From: Amycolatopsis sp. | GTDB taxonomy: Bacteria; Actinomycetota; Actinomycetes; Mycobacteriales; Pseudonocardiaceae | Assembly: GCF_025464955.1 (NCBI RefSeq) | Contig: NZ_JAODNM010000064.1 | Span: 1 to 64,000 of the forward strand | Direction of reading: 5' to 3' | Length of the DNA stretch: 64,000 bases | In this document: positions 33,418-42,135 of the stretch, piece by piece | How positions within the stretch are numbered: position 1 is the first letter of the stretch | Layout: each line of letters starts with the position of its first letter | Notes under the pieces: model-generated | What the model saw: the letters and a program-made list of their open reading frames with translations, nothing else | Told to the model about the DNA's origin: nothing | Databases searched by the model: none | Made by a program: the position numbers and the translations under genes

Positions 33418-33463
33418 CTCGTGAGCGTTCCGACTGGTTAGAAGCGGCCTAAACACTCACCAG
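33418..33463. repeat. 46-bp CTCGTGAG...CTCACCAG inverted-repeat element (copy 1)
   Basis: Outer arms CTCGTGAGCGTT and AACACTCACCAG, inner CGACTGGTT / AGAAGCGGCC. It ends two bases before the DUF58 stop codon. The element at 34768-34812 is the same sequence in reverse orientation, about 85% identical by eye. Confidence 0.65.
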
Positions 33464-33464
33464 C

Positions 33465-34760
33465 TCAGAGCTTGCCGGCGGCCTTGAGCGCGAGGTAGCG
33501 GTCGGCGAGCGCGGGTGGCAGGTCGTCCGGCGTGGCATCCACGACGTCGACGCCGTAGCGGCCGAGACGGGCCGTGACGTTGCGACGCTCGGCGAGGGTG
33601 CGCTCCGCGGCTGCGGCGCCGTAGACGGCTTCGGCGTCACCACGGCCGTGAGCCATCTCCGCGACGCGCGGATCTGCGACGGCCGCGATCAGCAGTTTGT
33701 GCCGTGAGGTCAACATCGGCAGCAGGGGGAACAGGCCTTCCTCCAGCGGCGCGGTGTCGAGGCCGGTGAGCAGCACCACCAGCGACCGCCGGCGGGTCCG
33801 GCGCAGCACCTCGGCGACCATGCCGCGCGCGTCGGTCTCGATGAGCGACGGTTCCAGCGGCGCCATCGCGGTGACGAGCGACGGCAGAAGGTTCACCCCG
33901 GTCGAACCCGTCACCGAAGCGCGAACCTGCCGGTCGTAGGCGATCAGGTCGACCCGGTCCCCCGCGCGAGACGCGAGGACAGCCAGCAGCAGCGCGGCGT
34001 CCAGCGCGGCGTCGAGCCTCGGTGAATCCCCGACGCGCCCGGCGGAAACGCGCCCGGTGTCGAGCACGAGGACGACGTGCCGGTCGCGCTCCGGCCGCCA
34101 TGTCCGCACCATGACGTCGGACGCCCGTGCCGACGCGCGCCAGTCGATCGAGCGGACGTCGTCGCCGATGACGTACTCGCGCAACGAGTCGAATTCCGTG
34201 CCCTGGCCCCGGATCAGCACGGCGTTGCGGCCGTCCATCCGCTGCAGTTTCGCCAGCCGCGACGGCAGGTGCTTGCGGCTGTGGAACGGCGGCAGCACGC
34301 GGACCGTCCACGGCACGGTGTGCGAGCCCTGACGCCCGGCCAGGCCCAGCGGGCCGAGCGAGCGCACGGTGACGCGGAAGGCACTGCGGTCACCGCGCCG
34401 GGTCGGGGTCAGCCGGGTGGTGACGACTCGGCGTTCCCCGGCGGGCAGGGCGACCGGATGCCGGTCCAGTTCGGCGCCCGCGCTCGGCGACCAGGCGTCG
34501 CGCAGCATCCCGCGCACCGCGCGTCGGCCGGAGTTGCCGAGTGTCAGCGTCACGTCGACGGACTCGCCGAGGCGAACCGATGTCTCCCCAGACCGCACCA
34601 AAGCCAGCCCGCGAACTCCGCCGGCCAACACGAGGTCGACGATCACCGCGGCCAGCAGAACCGCGGCCACCAGGGCGATCCCCGCCCACGACGGCACGCC
34701 GAACCCGACCACCAGCGCCCCCACCAGGGCCACCACCCCGAGCCGCCCGGTGAGCGTCAC
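33465..34760 (-). CDS. DUF58 domain protein
   Basis: A 431-residue protein: two N-terminal membrane helices (GVVALVGALVVGFGVPSWAGIALVAAVLLA), a beta-rich middle, then the DUF58 signature SLREYVIGDDVRSIDWRASAR (~200-220) leading into a von Willebrand A-like fold (HVVLVLDTGR). DUF58 proteins are partners of MoxR ATPases in folding or metal insertion of client proteins. The GTG start (34760) has no clear ribosome site. The gene is bracketed by inverted copies of a 46-bp repeat, separating it from moxR. Confidence 0.87.
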   Translation of the reverse strand: MTLTGRLGVVALVGALVVGFGVPSWAGIALVAAVLLAAVIVDLVLAGGVRGLALVRSGETSVRLGESVDVTLTLGNSGRRAVRGMLRDAWSPSAGAELDRHPVALPAGERRVVTTRLTPTRRGDRSAFRVTVRSLGPLGLAGRQGSHTVPWTVRVLPPFHSRKHLPSRLAKLQRMDGRNAVLIRGQGTEFDSLREYVIGDDVRSIDWRASARASDVMVRTWRPERDRHVVLVLDTGRVSAGRVGDSPRLDAALDAALLLAVLASRAGDRVDLIAYDRQVRASVTGSTGVNLLPSLVTAMAPLEPSLIETDARGMVAEVLRRTRRRSLVVLLTGLDTAPLEEGLFPLLPMLTSRHKLLIAAVADPRVAEMAHGRGDAEAVYGAAAAERTLAERRNVTARLGRYGVDVVDATPDDLPPALADRYLALKAAGKL

Positions 34761-34767
34761 GACACTG

Positions 34768-34812
34768 CTCGTGAGTGTTTAGGCCGGTTAGAACCGGCTG
34801 GAACGCTCACGA
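34768..34812. repeat. 46-bp inverted-repeat element (copy 2, reversed)
   Basis: CTCGTGAGTGTTTAGGCCGG...GCTGGAACGCTCACGAC, lying between the MoxR stop (34814) and the DUF58 start (34760). Its reverse complement aligns with 33418-33463 over the full length. It also forms a hairpin (TCGTGAGTGTT with AACGCTCACGA; GCCGGTT with AACCGGC), so it may reduce read-through from moxR into DUF58. Confidence 0.65.
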
Positions 34813-34813
34813 C

Positions 34814-35806
34814 CTACCGCGGGACCGGGACGGAGGCGAGTACGCGGTCGAGGACGCCGTCGGGGGTGGCGCCTTCGAGTTCGGCTTCGGGCCGCAGGCC
34901 CAGGCGGTGCCGCAGGGCCGGGCGCGCGAGTGCCTTGACGTCGTCGGGGGTCGCGTACTCGCGGCCGGCGAGCCAGGCCCAAGCCCTGGTCGCAGCCAGC
35001 AGAGCGGTGGCGCCACGCGGCGACACCCCCAGCCGGACGGACGGCATCGCGCGGGTCTCGCGGCAGATGTCGACGATGTAGCCGATGACCTCGGGCGCCA
35101 CGGTCACCCTGGCCACCGCGGCGCGGGCCGCCGCGAGATGCGCCGCACCGGCCACCGGCCGCAGGCCCGCCCCGACCAGGTCGCGCGGGTCGAAGCCCTG
35201 CGAGTGCCGGACGAGGATGCCGAACTCGTCCTCCCGCGAAGGCGCGGGCATGGTCAGCTTGAGCAGGAACCGGTCCAGCTGCGCCTCCGGCAGCGGGTAC
35301 GTGCCCTCGTACTCGACGGGGTTCTGCGTGGCGATCACGATGAACGGGTCCGGCAGCGGCCGCGACTTCCCGTCCATCGACACCTGCCGCTCCTCCATCG
35401 CCTCCAGCAGCGAGGACTGCGTCTTCGGCGGGGTCCGGTTGATCTCGTCCGCCAGCATCAGGTTGGTGAACACCGGGCCTTCACGGAACGAGAACTCGCC
35501 ACTGTGCGCGTCGTAGACGATCGAGCCGGTGACGTCGCCGGGCATCAGGTCCGGGGTGAACTGGACACGCTTGGTGTCGAGGTCCAGTGCGGTCGCGAGC
35601 GCGCGCACGAGCAGCGTCTTCGCCACCCCGGGCACACCCTCGACGAGCACGTGCCCCCGGCACAGCAGCGCCAGGATGAGCCCGGTCACGGCCGCGTCGT
35701 TGCCCACCACGGCTTTGCCGACCTCGGCGCGCAACGCGATGAGCGCGTTACGCGCTTCGACCTCGCTGATCGGCGTCTGCGTAGACGTCTGTTCGGTGCT
35801 GCTCAA
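34814..35806 (-). CDS. moxR: MoxR-family AAA+ ATPase
   Basis: A 330-residue AAA+ chaperone-like ATPase: Walker A GVPGVAKT near residue 50, Walker B LMLADEINRTPPKTQSSLLE, sensor VIATQNPVEYEGTYPLPEAQ, and arginine-finger region QLDRFLLK, the unmistakable MoxR set. The TTG at 35806 was chosen: it follows AGGGGAAG and gives the usual length. It acts with the DUF58 protein downstream and with DUF4350/DUF4129 membrane proteins encoded upstream. Confidence 0.93.
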   Translation of the reverse strand: MSSTEQTSTQTPISEVEARNALIALRAEVGKAVVGNDAAVTGLILALLCRGHVLVEGVPGVAKTLLVRALATALDLDTKRVQFTPDLMPGDVTGSIVYDAHSGEFSFREGPVFTNLMLADEINRTPPKTQSSLLEAMEERQVSMDGKSRPLPDPFIVIATQNPVEYEGTYPLPEAQLDRFLLKLTMPAPSREDEFGILVRHSQGFDPRDLVGAGLRPVAGAAHLAAARAAVARVTVAPEVIGYIVDICRETRAMPSVRLGVSPRGATALLAATRAWAWLAGREYATPDDVKALARPALRHRLGLRPEAELEGATPDGVLDRVLASVPVPR

Positions 35807-35837
35807 GACTTCCCCTACCGTTTCCTGGCTTCCGAGT

Positions 35838-36965
35838 TCACGACCGGCCCACCTGCAGTTCGAGTTCGTCCAGCGCGTCCGCCAGCCACACCAGCGCCGC
35901 GTCGTCGGCCGGGGGCGGACCGTAGAGCAGCCCGCCGACCTCGGCGATGTTCCGACCGACACGCGTCGCGGCCGTTCCGGCGACGGCGTCGGGCCCGGCG
36001 TCCACCGGGAGGCCCAGCGCTGCCCGCAACCGTGCGCGGCTCGCGTCGCGAAGCGTTTCTCCGGCGTGCTCGGTCGCGCCGGATCGCCGGTAGAGCCGCG
36101 CGCGGCCTTCGGTCGTCTCCGCGGCGCGCACCACCACCGGCAGTTGTTCGGTGACGACCGGGCCGAGCCGACGCGCCCGCCACAGCGCGAACAGCGCCGC
36201 GGCGATGAACACCTGGAGCGCGCCGAACACCCAGCCGCGCGGAATCAGCTGGCCGAACGTCTGGTGCGCCGCGCCGAGCGCGGGGTCATTCGCGGACGGC
36301 AGGTACCAGACGAGGTTCGACCGCGTGCCGAGCAGCCGAAGCGCCAGCTCCGCGTTGCCGTTCTCGGCGACGTGCTGGTTGGTCAACGGCGTGCCACCAC
36401 CGAGCACGGTCGTGTGGCCGACGCTCACCAGCGTGCCGCCACCGCCATCGGGGTAACACAGCTGCTCGGCGGGATTCGTTGTGCGGTAACGGATTCCGCC
36501 CAGCAGAACGGATCCGGCCGACGTCGCCGCGTCAACCTCGCACGACGGCGAACGCACCGAAACAGAGGATTCGCCGTCGACGTTCACCGCCGGGGACACG
36601 AGGTTGAGCACGTCCTGACCGGGCCCGACCAGCACGACGTCGCCGGCCTTCTCGAGCAAGCCGGCGAGCTGGTCCCGCGGCACGAGGTCCGGGTTGATGA
36701 CGAGCACCGTCGCGCCGGGAGCGACGAGGTCGGCGTCGGCGACCGTGCGGACGGTCTGCGTGCGGACGCCGTTCGACGTCAGCACCGCGTCGATCGCGTG
36801 GCTTCCCCCCTGGTCGTACGACGCCGGGTCGAGGTCGCCGTGCCCCTGGTCGCCGCGGGAGAGCACGGTGACCAGCGCGACCACGAAGATCACCAGCAGG
36901 AACGCGACGGGCACCCTGGCCGCCCGCCAGATCCGGCGGGCGTCGGGCGAAACGGACGTGCTCAC
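35838..36965 (-). CDS. DUF4350 membrane protein
   Basis: A 375-residue protein with an N-terminal helix (VPVAFLLVIFVVALVTVLS), an extracytoplasmic Rossmann-like domain (SHAIDAVLTSNGVRTQTVRT...LLEKAGDVVLVGPGQD), a second helix (VFGALQVFIAAALFALW), and a cytoplasmic C terminus with RLYRRSGATEHAGETLRD. It matches DUF4350 in layout and neighbourhood. The GTG at 36965 overlaps the TGA of the DUF4129 gene. It is thought to be an accessory of the MoxR/DUF58 system; function unknown. Confidence 0.83.
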   Translation of the reverse strand: MSTSVSPDARRIWRAARVPVAFLLVIFVVALVTVLSRGDQGHGDLDPASYDQGGSHAIDAVLTSNGVRTQTVRTVADADLVAPGATVLVINPDLVPRDQLAGLLEKAGDVVLVGPGQDVLNLVSPAVNVDGESSVSVRSPSCEVDAATSAGSVLLGGIRYRTTNPAEQLCYPDGGGGTLVSVGHTTVLGGGTPLTNQHVAENGNAELALRLLGTRSNLVWYLPSANDPALGAAHQTFGQLIPRGWVFGALQVFIAAALFALWRARRLGPVVTEQLPVVVRAAETTEGRARLYRRSGATEHAGETLRDASRARLRAALGLPVDAGPDAVAGTAATRVGRNIAEVGGLLYGPPPADDAALVWLADALDELELQVGRS

Positions 36966-37603
36966 CGGACGCTCACGAGCGCGACGGGTCGCGCGACGGC
37001 ACACCGGTCGTCGAGCTCGACCAGCTGCCGGTAGCCCGCCGACGTCGCCGGGTGGCCGCCGTAGTGGACGTCGTCGAACAGCCTCGCGCCGTCGAAAAGC
37101 CCCGCCGCGCAGTCCGGCAGCAGCTTCCCAGCCTCCGCCGCGGCCTCGTCGGCCGTGCGCCCGGAACGTTCGTCGAGCAGCCCACGCTGTTCCAGCGCCC
37201 GAACGATCGCGCGGAAATGCTCACGGACCGCTTGTCCGTAGTCTCCGGCTTCCGCCGCGGCAGCGGACGCAGCGCGGTACTCGTCAGCGGTCTGCTTCCG
37301 GCCGGCGAACACCTGCCGGGCCTGCCCGGCCGAGCGGCCCAGCTTGCCCACCCGGAGCCGGACGACCACAACCAGGACGACGAGCACGACCAGAATCACC
37401 AGTACGCCGAGGAACCCGCCCGGAACGGCGCCGGAGATGGCGTTCAACAGGTCCATGAACTTCTCGACGATCCAGTTGAACACCGTCGAGAGCAGGTTGG
37501 GCCGGGCGGCGGCGTAGCGCGGGTCCGTCAACTCGGCCTGGACGGCCGCGCGGGCGTCGTCCCGGCCGAGGTCGACCGGGACGTCGGTGAGGGCGGGCGT
37601 CAC
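36962..37603 (-). CDS. DUF4129 membrane protein
   Basis: A 213-residue protein: N-terminal ~45 residues, one long Val/Leu helix (FLGVLVILVVLVVLVVVV), then a cytoplasmic helical DUF4129 domain with EHFRAIVRALEQRGLLDERSGRTADE, the strongest family signature. The GTG at 37603 overlaps the stop of the upstream membrane gene and its own stop overlaps DUF4350, so the block is one translational unit. Confidence 0.85.
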   Translation of the reverse strand: MTPALTDVPVDLGRDDARAAVQAELTDPRYAAARPNLLSTVFNWIVEKFMDLLNAISGAVPGGFLGVLVILVVLVVLVVVVRLRVGKLGRSAGQARQVFAGRKQTADEYRAASAAAAEAGDYGQAVREHFRAIVRALEQRGLLDERSGRTADEAAAEAGKLLPDCAAGLFDGARLFDDVHYGGHPATSAGYRQLVELDDRCAVARPVALVSVR

Positions 37604-38727
37604 CAGGCCTGCGGCGGGGTCGGCGGGGTGATCCCGGCGACCCTGGCCAGCTCGATGTCCATGCCTTCTTTGCGCATCCGCTGGTCGATGTAGATCAGCA
37701 CGGTGACCAGCGTGACGAACGGCGTGATCAGCGTGTCCACGATGATCACCCCTACCGACTGCAACACCAGGCCGCCGGTGCTCTGCACGGGAATGCTGCC
37801 GGGGTTAAACAGCCCGCTGAACAGGCCGCTGCCCAGCGAGAACGGGATCTGGATGATCCCGCTGAGCACGCCCCCGATGATCGACGCGAGCAGCAGGATG
37901 CCCAGCACCCGCCAGAACGACCCGGCCACGAGCTGGCGCGACCGCGTCAACGCCTGGCCGAGCTTGCTGCGTTCGAGCATCAACGCCGGTGCGGCCAGTG
38001 CGAAGAGCACGTACGGCACCACGGCACCGACAAGGCACAAGATCGCGCCGACGAAGGTGGCGACGACGTAGACGAGGACCAACCCGATAAGTGAGCCCCA
38101 CCGCGGCGCCGCCTCACGCATCGCCTGGGCGAACGTGATCGGCTTGCCGAGGACGGCCTTGCCCATCACGACCGTCAGGAACCCGGTGAGGATGCCCCGA
38201 AGGAACATCGTGATGGCCAACGTGATGGCGAGTGTGGCCCCGCTCTCCCCGAGCAGCGTCAGGCTCTGGTTGAGGAGCTCCTGCTGGGTCGCGGCCGGGC
38301 CGAGGTCGGAGACCCGCCTGATGTCCGGCAGCAGCCACAGCGACGCGACGAGGTTGAGCCCGGCGGCGATCACGGCGAAGATCGCCGACACACCGAGGAT
38401 CAGCCCCGGATGGCGGCGGATGGCCTTGATCGCCCCGTCGAGGATGTCCCCGACGTTCAGCGGCCGCAGCGCGATGACGCCGGGCCTGCCGAGGCCGTTC
38501 GGGTGCCAGCGCGGGTCCATCGTGGGCTGGAACTGCTGGTGGGGCTGTTGGTAAGGCTGTTGGTAGGGAGCCGGCTGGGCCCACTGGGCGGGCTGGGCCG
38601 GCGGCTGCTCGGGCGGTACGGGCGGCGCTGGCGGCCCTTCGGACTGTGCCCCGGGTACTGGCACACCCTGGCTCGGCGTCGGAGCGTCCGGCTCTTCTGG
38701 CGCGGACTGGCCACCGGTGTCGGTCAT
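37600..38727 (-). CDS. Multi-helix membrane protein (glycerophosphodiester phosphodiesterase-membrane-domain like)
   Basis: A 375-residue protein: ~75-residue Pro/Gln-rich tail (YQQPYQQPHQQFQP), then GVIALRPLNVGDILDGAIKAIRRHPG before six or more helices. This start is typical of the membrane domain often annotated with glycerophosphoryl diester phosphodiesterases; no catalytic domain is attached. First gene of the five-gene unit reading to DUF58. Function unknown. Confidence 0.8.
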   Translation of the reverse strand: MTDTGGQSAPEEPDAPTPSQGVPVPGAQSEGPPAPPVPPEQPPAQPAQWAQPAPYQQPYQQPHQQFQPTMDPRWHPNGLGRPGVIALRPLNVGDILDGAIKAIRRHPGLILGVSAIFAVIAAGLNLVASLWLLPDIRRVSDLGPAATQQELLNQSLTLLGESGATLAITLAITMFLRGILTGFLTVVMGKAVLGKPITFAQAMREAAPRWGSLIGLVLVYVVATFVGAILCLVGAVVPYVLFALAAPALMLERSKLGQALTRSRQLVAGSFWRVLGILLLASIIGGVLSGIIQIPFSLGSGLFSGLFNPGSIPVQSTGGLVLQSVGVIIVDTLITPFVTLVTVLIYIDQRMRKEGMDIELARVAGITPPTPPQAW

Positions 38728-38840
38728 CGAGCCTTACCCCCCTGGTCAAGAACGGTGTGGCCCACACTCTTGCAGAGCGCTTAACCGGCGTCACGGGAGA
38801 GGCCCCAACCTGACCGCTACTTAACGGGTGAGGGGCTAGT

Positions 38841-38846
38841 TATGCT
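38841..38846 (+). promoter_or_regulatory. -10 element TATGCT of the second metallopeptidase gene
   Basis: TTATGCTGG, identical over nine bases to the element before the first metallopeptidase gene, ~50 bp upstream of the ATG at 38894. Confidence 0.45.
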
Positions 38847-38893
38847 GGGCACGGACCGACGCCAGCCGCAGAGACCGCACGGGGATCGCAGAG

Positions 38894-39955
38894 ATGACGC
38901 AACCGCCAGACGGCTACGGGCCACCGCCCGGAGCGGTCCAGCCTCCGCCCGCGCCAGGGCGGCGGGCGCCGTCGGTGCCGGTCCGGCGGAAGTCGCCGGG
39001 CGCGATCATCGGGATCTGCCTTGGGGCGGTGTCAGTGCTGGTACTGGGCCTGGTCGCGATCATCTCGCTCGACCACAAGGACGACGTCAAGGTCGCCAAC
39101 GCCAACTATCCGGGCCAGCCGGTGGAGCGCGTGGTACCGCAGGTCCCGCCGAGCGGTTCGTCGACGCCGACGTTGATCCCGCCGCAGGTCGCGCCGACGA
39201 CGTCCAGCGCCGGCCCGCTGAGCACGTCCGGGCCGCAGAAGATCCTCAAGCTCGCCGACCATCCGATCCTGCAGGACCCGAAGGCCGGGCTGAAGAACCG
39301 CGTCTGCACCCTGCCGGCCTGGCAGAGCGACGAGATCGACGCCGAGGCGTTCTTCACCGCCGCGAGCAAGTGCCTCGACGCCTCATGGGGCCCGTTCCTC
39401 GAGTTCTACCACCTGCCGTTCACGTCGCCGACGCTGCATTTCCCGACCGGGCCGAGCTTCGACACCCAGTGCGGGACGATCGGCGTCGGCCTCGCCACGG
39501 CCGCGTACTACTGCGAGAACAACCTGTACATCCCGTTCAAGGGCCTGCAGACCGACCAGTACGGCAACGACCCCGGCGTCTACCTCGCGCTGATCGCCCA
39601 CGAATACGGCCACCACGTGCAGGAAGTCGCCGGCATCATGGACGCCGCGTGGCAGAAGATCTACGAAGCAGGCCCGACCAGCCCCGCCGGGCTGGAGATG
39701 TCGCGCCGCAAGGAGCTGCAGGCGCAGTGCTTCTCCGGGATGTTCCTCGGCGCCATGGTCGACCAGGGCGGGTCCGTCACGCGGGACATGTTCGACAAGG
39801 CGTGGAACGACCAGGAGACCCGCGGGGACAACACGTCCGGCAGCCATGACCACGGCACCAACGCGCACTACGCCTCGTGGTGGCGGGCGGGCGCGAAGAG
39901 CGACCGCATCGCCGACTGCAACACCTTCGCCGCTGCTTCCTCGGGAGTCAGCTAG
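38894..39955 (+). CDS. Neutral zinc metallopeptidase, membrane-anchored (paralog)
   Basis: A 353-residue paralog of the 28873-30204 product: shorter Pro-rich tail, a helix (AIIGICLGAVSVLVLGLVAIIS), linker, then the peptidase domain with HEYGHHVQEVAG, ELQAQCFSGMFLGAMV and HDHGTNAHYASWW. Conserved cysteines match those of the paralog (RVCTLPAW, KCLDASW, TQCGT, YYCEN, ADCNTF). It is divergent from the five-gene envelope unit. Substrate unknown. Confidence 0.87.
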   Translation: MTQPPDGYGPPPGAVQPPPAPGRRAPSVPVRRKSPGAIIGICLGAVSVLVLGLVAIISLDHKDDVKVANANYPGQPVERVVPQVPPSGSSTPTLIPPQVAPTTSSAGPLSTSGPQKILKLADHPILQDPKAGLKNRVCTLPAWQSDEIDAEAFFTAASKCLDASWGPFLEFYHLPFTSPTLHFPTGPSFDTQCGTIGVGLATAAYYCENNLYIPFKGLQTDQYGNDPGVYLALIAHEYGHHVQEVAGIMDAAWQKIYEAGPTSPAGLEMSRRKELQAQCFSGMFLGAMVDQGGSVTRDMFDKAWNDQETRGDNTSGSHDHGTNAHYASWWRAGAKSDRIADCNTFAAASSGVS

Positions 39956-39957
39956 GG

Positions 39958-40395
39958 CTAGATCAAAACGGGCCGCGGGGGCGGGTCGCGAAGGACGAGG
40001 AAGGCGTACAAACCGCCGGCGATGCAGCTCAGCGCGACGAGCGCCAGCCCGAGCGGGCCGCGCAGGTCCGTGCTGCCGGACGCAGTGTCGGCGGAGTCCA
40101 CCGCGATCGCGCCGGTATCGGACGAACCCTGCGGGATGACGATGTCGACGTGCTCGCCCTTGTCGTGGCCGCAGGCGCTGAGCGTGCCGAAGCGGTTCTG
40201 GCCGTTGAGCGTGAAGGCGACCGTCTCGTGCGAGGTGCCGACCTCGCACTGCGTCGGGACCGTCACCTGGGCGGACACGGACGTACCCTGCACGGTGGCC
40301 ACGATGCCGAGCGCTCCCGGCCCGAGCAGCCAGGTGAGCACCACGACCAGCACTCCGACGACCCCCGCGACGGCCAGTGACGGCCACGGCGGCAT
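39958..40395 (-). CDS. Small membrane protein of unknown function
   Basis: A 145-residue protein with a helix at each end (SLAVAGVVGVLVVVLTWLLG and GLALVALSCIAGGLYAFLVL) and a 70-residue domain between them that includes two cysteines (PTQCEVG, LSACGHD). The central part would lie outside the cell. The start is uncertain; a frame open further upstream exists. It is convergent with the metallopeptidase, two bases after its stop. I do not recognise a family. Confidence 0.6.
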   Translation of the reverse strand: MPPWPSLAVAGVVGVLVVVLTWLLGPGALGIVATVQGTSVSAQVTVPTQCEVGTSHETVAFTLNGQNRFGTLSACGHDKGEHVDIVIPQGSSDTGAIAVDSADTASGSTDLRGPLGLALVALSCIAGGLYAFLVLRDPPPRPVLI

Positions 40396-40507
40396 GAGAT
40401 GTCGCCCAGGGTGATCAGTTCGCTGCCGCACAGCACCGATCGTTCCAGATCTGCCGGGCAAAGCACAGGTCGCCTCCGCCGGGCCCGGCTCCACACCCCC
40501 GAACGGC

Positions 40508-41590
40508 TCAACGCTCGATCTTGTCCACCTGCGTGACCTTCTTGACGTACAGGAGCCTGTCCCCGGGCTCGATCGCGTCGGCTTGCGGCGCGTCGACGCG
40601 GTACAACGTCCCGTCGCGCACCAGGCCGAGCACGAGATCGGGCAGGTGGCGCGGCGAGCCGCCCTCTTCCGAAGGTTCAGTGGCCCGCTCCGCGATCGCC
40701 AAACCGGACTCGGGGGTGAGGAGGTCCTCGACCATGTCGACCACCAGCGGCGTCGAAGTCGCCATCCCCAGCAACCGCCCGGCGGTCTCGCTCGACACCA
40801 CCACCTGGTTCGCCCCGGACTGCTTGAGCAGGTGGACGTTCTCCGCTTCCCGCACCGACGCGACGATGTGCGCGTCGGGCGCGATCTCCCGCGCGGTCAG
40901 CGTCACGAGCACCGCGGTGTCGTCCCGGTTGGGCGCCACCACCACGGCCTTCGCGTGCTGCACCCCGGCGACCCTGAGCACGTCGGACCGGGTCGCCGAA
41001 CCGTGCACGGTGACCAGGCCGAGCGCGGCCGCCGCGTCGAGGGCCTGCTGGTCGGTGTCGACGATCACGACGTGGCCCGGGTCGACGGTCTCGTCGCCGA
41101 GCAGCGCGTTCACCGCGGAGCGGCCCTTGGTCCCGAACCCGACGACCACCACGTGGTCACGCACCTTGGACCTCCACTTCTGAATCTTGAAAGCCTGCCG
41201 GGAGCGCTCGGTGAGCACTTCCAGGGTCGTCCCGACCAGCACGATCAGGAAGAGCACCCGCAACGGGGTGATGACGAGCACAGTGATCAGCCGCGCGGTC
41301 GAGGTCACCGGGGCGATGTCGCCGTAACCGGTGGTGGACAGCGAAACGGTCGAGTAATACAAGCTGCCCAAAAGCGACAACCCATCGCCGTCGGCGTCGC
41401 GGTAACCGCCGCGGTCGAAGTAGACGATCAACACCGTGACCAGCAGTGCGAGCCCGGCGCCGATGACGCGTTTGACGATCGCGCGCATCGGGCTGACCGT
41501 CGGCTCCGGCATCCGGAGGACGCCGACGAGTTCGTGATCGGCCTTGTCGTTCAGCCGGTTGACCAGGGGAAAGCGCTTGATCCCCTTCAT
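40508..41590 (-). CDS. Two-helix potassium channel with RCK/TrkA domains
   Basis: A 360-residue K+ channel subunit: helix 1 (IGAGLALLVTVLIVYF), pore with selectivity filter TTGYGD (86-91), helix 2 (RLITVLVITPLRVLFLIVLVG), then a cytosolic RCK N domain with HVVVVGFGTKGRSAV and a TrkA-C-like end. This is the MthK-like design, gated by a cytosolic ligand. Mycobacteria have a cation-channel gene at the same place beside adnB and nudC. Confidence 0.92.
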   Translation of the reverse strand: MKGIKRFPLVNRLNDKADHELVGVLRMPEPTVSPMRAIVKRVIGAGLALLVTVLIVYFDRGGYRDADGDGLSLLGSLYYSTVSLSTTGYGDIAPVTSTARLITVLVITPLRVLFLIVLVGTTLEVLTERSRQAFKIQKWRSKVRDHVVVVGFGTKGRSAVNALLGDETVDPGHVVIVDTDQQALDAAAALGLVTVHGSATRSDVLRVAGVQHAKAVVVAPNRDDTAVLVTLTAREIAPDAHIVASVREAENVHLLKQSGANQVVVSSETAGRLLGMATSTPLVVDMVEDLLTPESGLAIAERATEPSEEGGSPRHLPDLVLGLVRDGTLYRVDAPQADAIEPGDRLLYVKKVTQVDKIER

Positions 41591-41665
41591 CCCGCGATTC
41601 CGGCGCCACTCACGCCGGGGATGCTATCGGAGGTAAGTACGCCCGCGCTGTGCGAAGCTCGACTT

Positions 41666-42061
41666 ATGTCACGAGCATCGAGGAACGCCGGCCCATCGCA
41701 GCGCCCCGCATTTTTACTGGCCGCGTTGCTCGGAAGCTCCGGTGTCCTGCACTTCGCCAGGCCCAAGTTCTTCGACGCCATGGTGCCCAAGGAACTGCCG
41801 GGCTCGCCGCAGCTGTGGACGCAGGTGTCCGGGGTCGCGGAACTCAGCCTCGCGACAGCTGTGGCGGTGCCTCGCACACGGAAGCTGGCCGGGCTCGTAA
41901 TCGCGCTGTTCCTCGTCGGCGTCTTCCCCGCGAACGTGAAGATGGCACTCGACGCCCAGCAGAAGGATCGCCCCGCGCGTGAGCGCCTAGCGATGTTCGC
42001 CCGGCTGCCGGTGCAGTGGCCGTTGGTGGCGTGGGCGTTGCGAGTGCGCGACAACGCCTAG
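41666..42061 (+). CDS. DoxX-like small membrane protein
   Basis: A 131-residue protein of four helices. The first (AFLLAALLGSSGVLHFARPKFFDAMVP) and the second (TQVSGVAELSLATAVAV) carry the DoxX-type pattern with GVxHFxxPxxF. Members take part in redox or detoxification contexts. The ATG at 41666 was taken as start; no strong ribosome site is visible. It ends inside the left edge of an inverted repeat shared with the convergent adnB gene. Confidence 0.72.
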   Translation: MSRASRNAGPSQRPAFLLAALLGSSGVLHFARPKFFDAMVPKELPGSPQLWTQVSGVAELSLATAVAVPRTRKLAGLVIALFLVGVFPANVKMALDAQQKDRPARERLAMFARLPVQWPLVAWALRVRDNA

Positions 42062-42063
42062 AA

Positions 42064-42135
42064 CTCGTGAGCGTTCCGGCTCGCCCGGGTGCGGGTGTCC
42101 CGCAGGACACAGTTAGCGGCCGGAACACTCACGAG
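42064..42135. terminator. Inverted-repeat element between dox-like gene and adnB (copy 3)
   Basis: CTCGTGAGCGTTCCGGC at 42064-42080 pairs perfectly, except for one position, with GCCGGAACACTCACGAG at 42119-42135. An inner GTGTCC/GGACAC hairpin lies between. The right arm includes the last two codons and stop of adnB. This makes a bidirectional terminator of the same family as 33418 and 34768. Confidence 0.75.
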
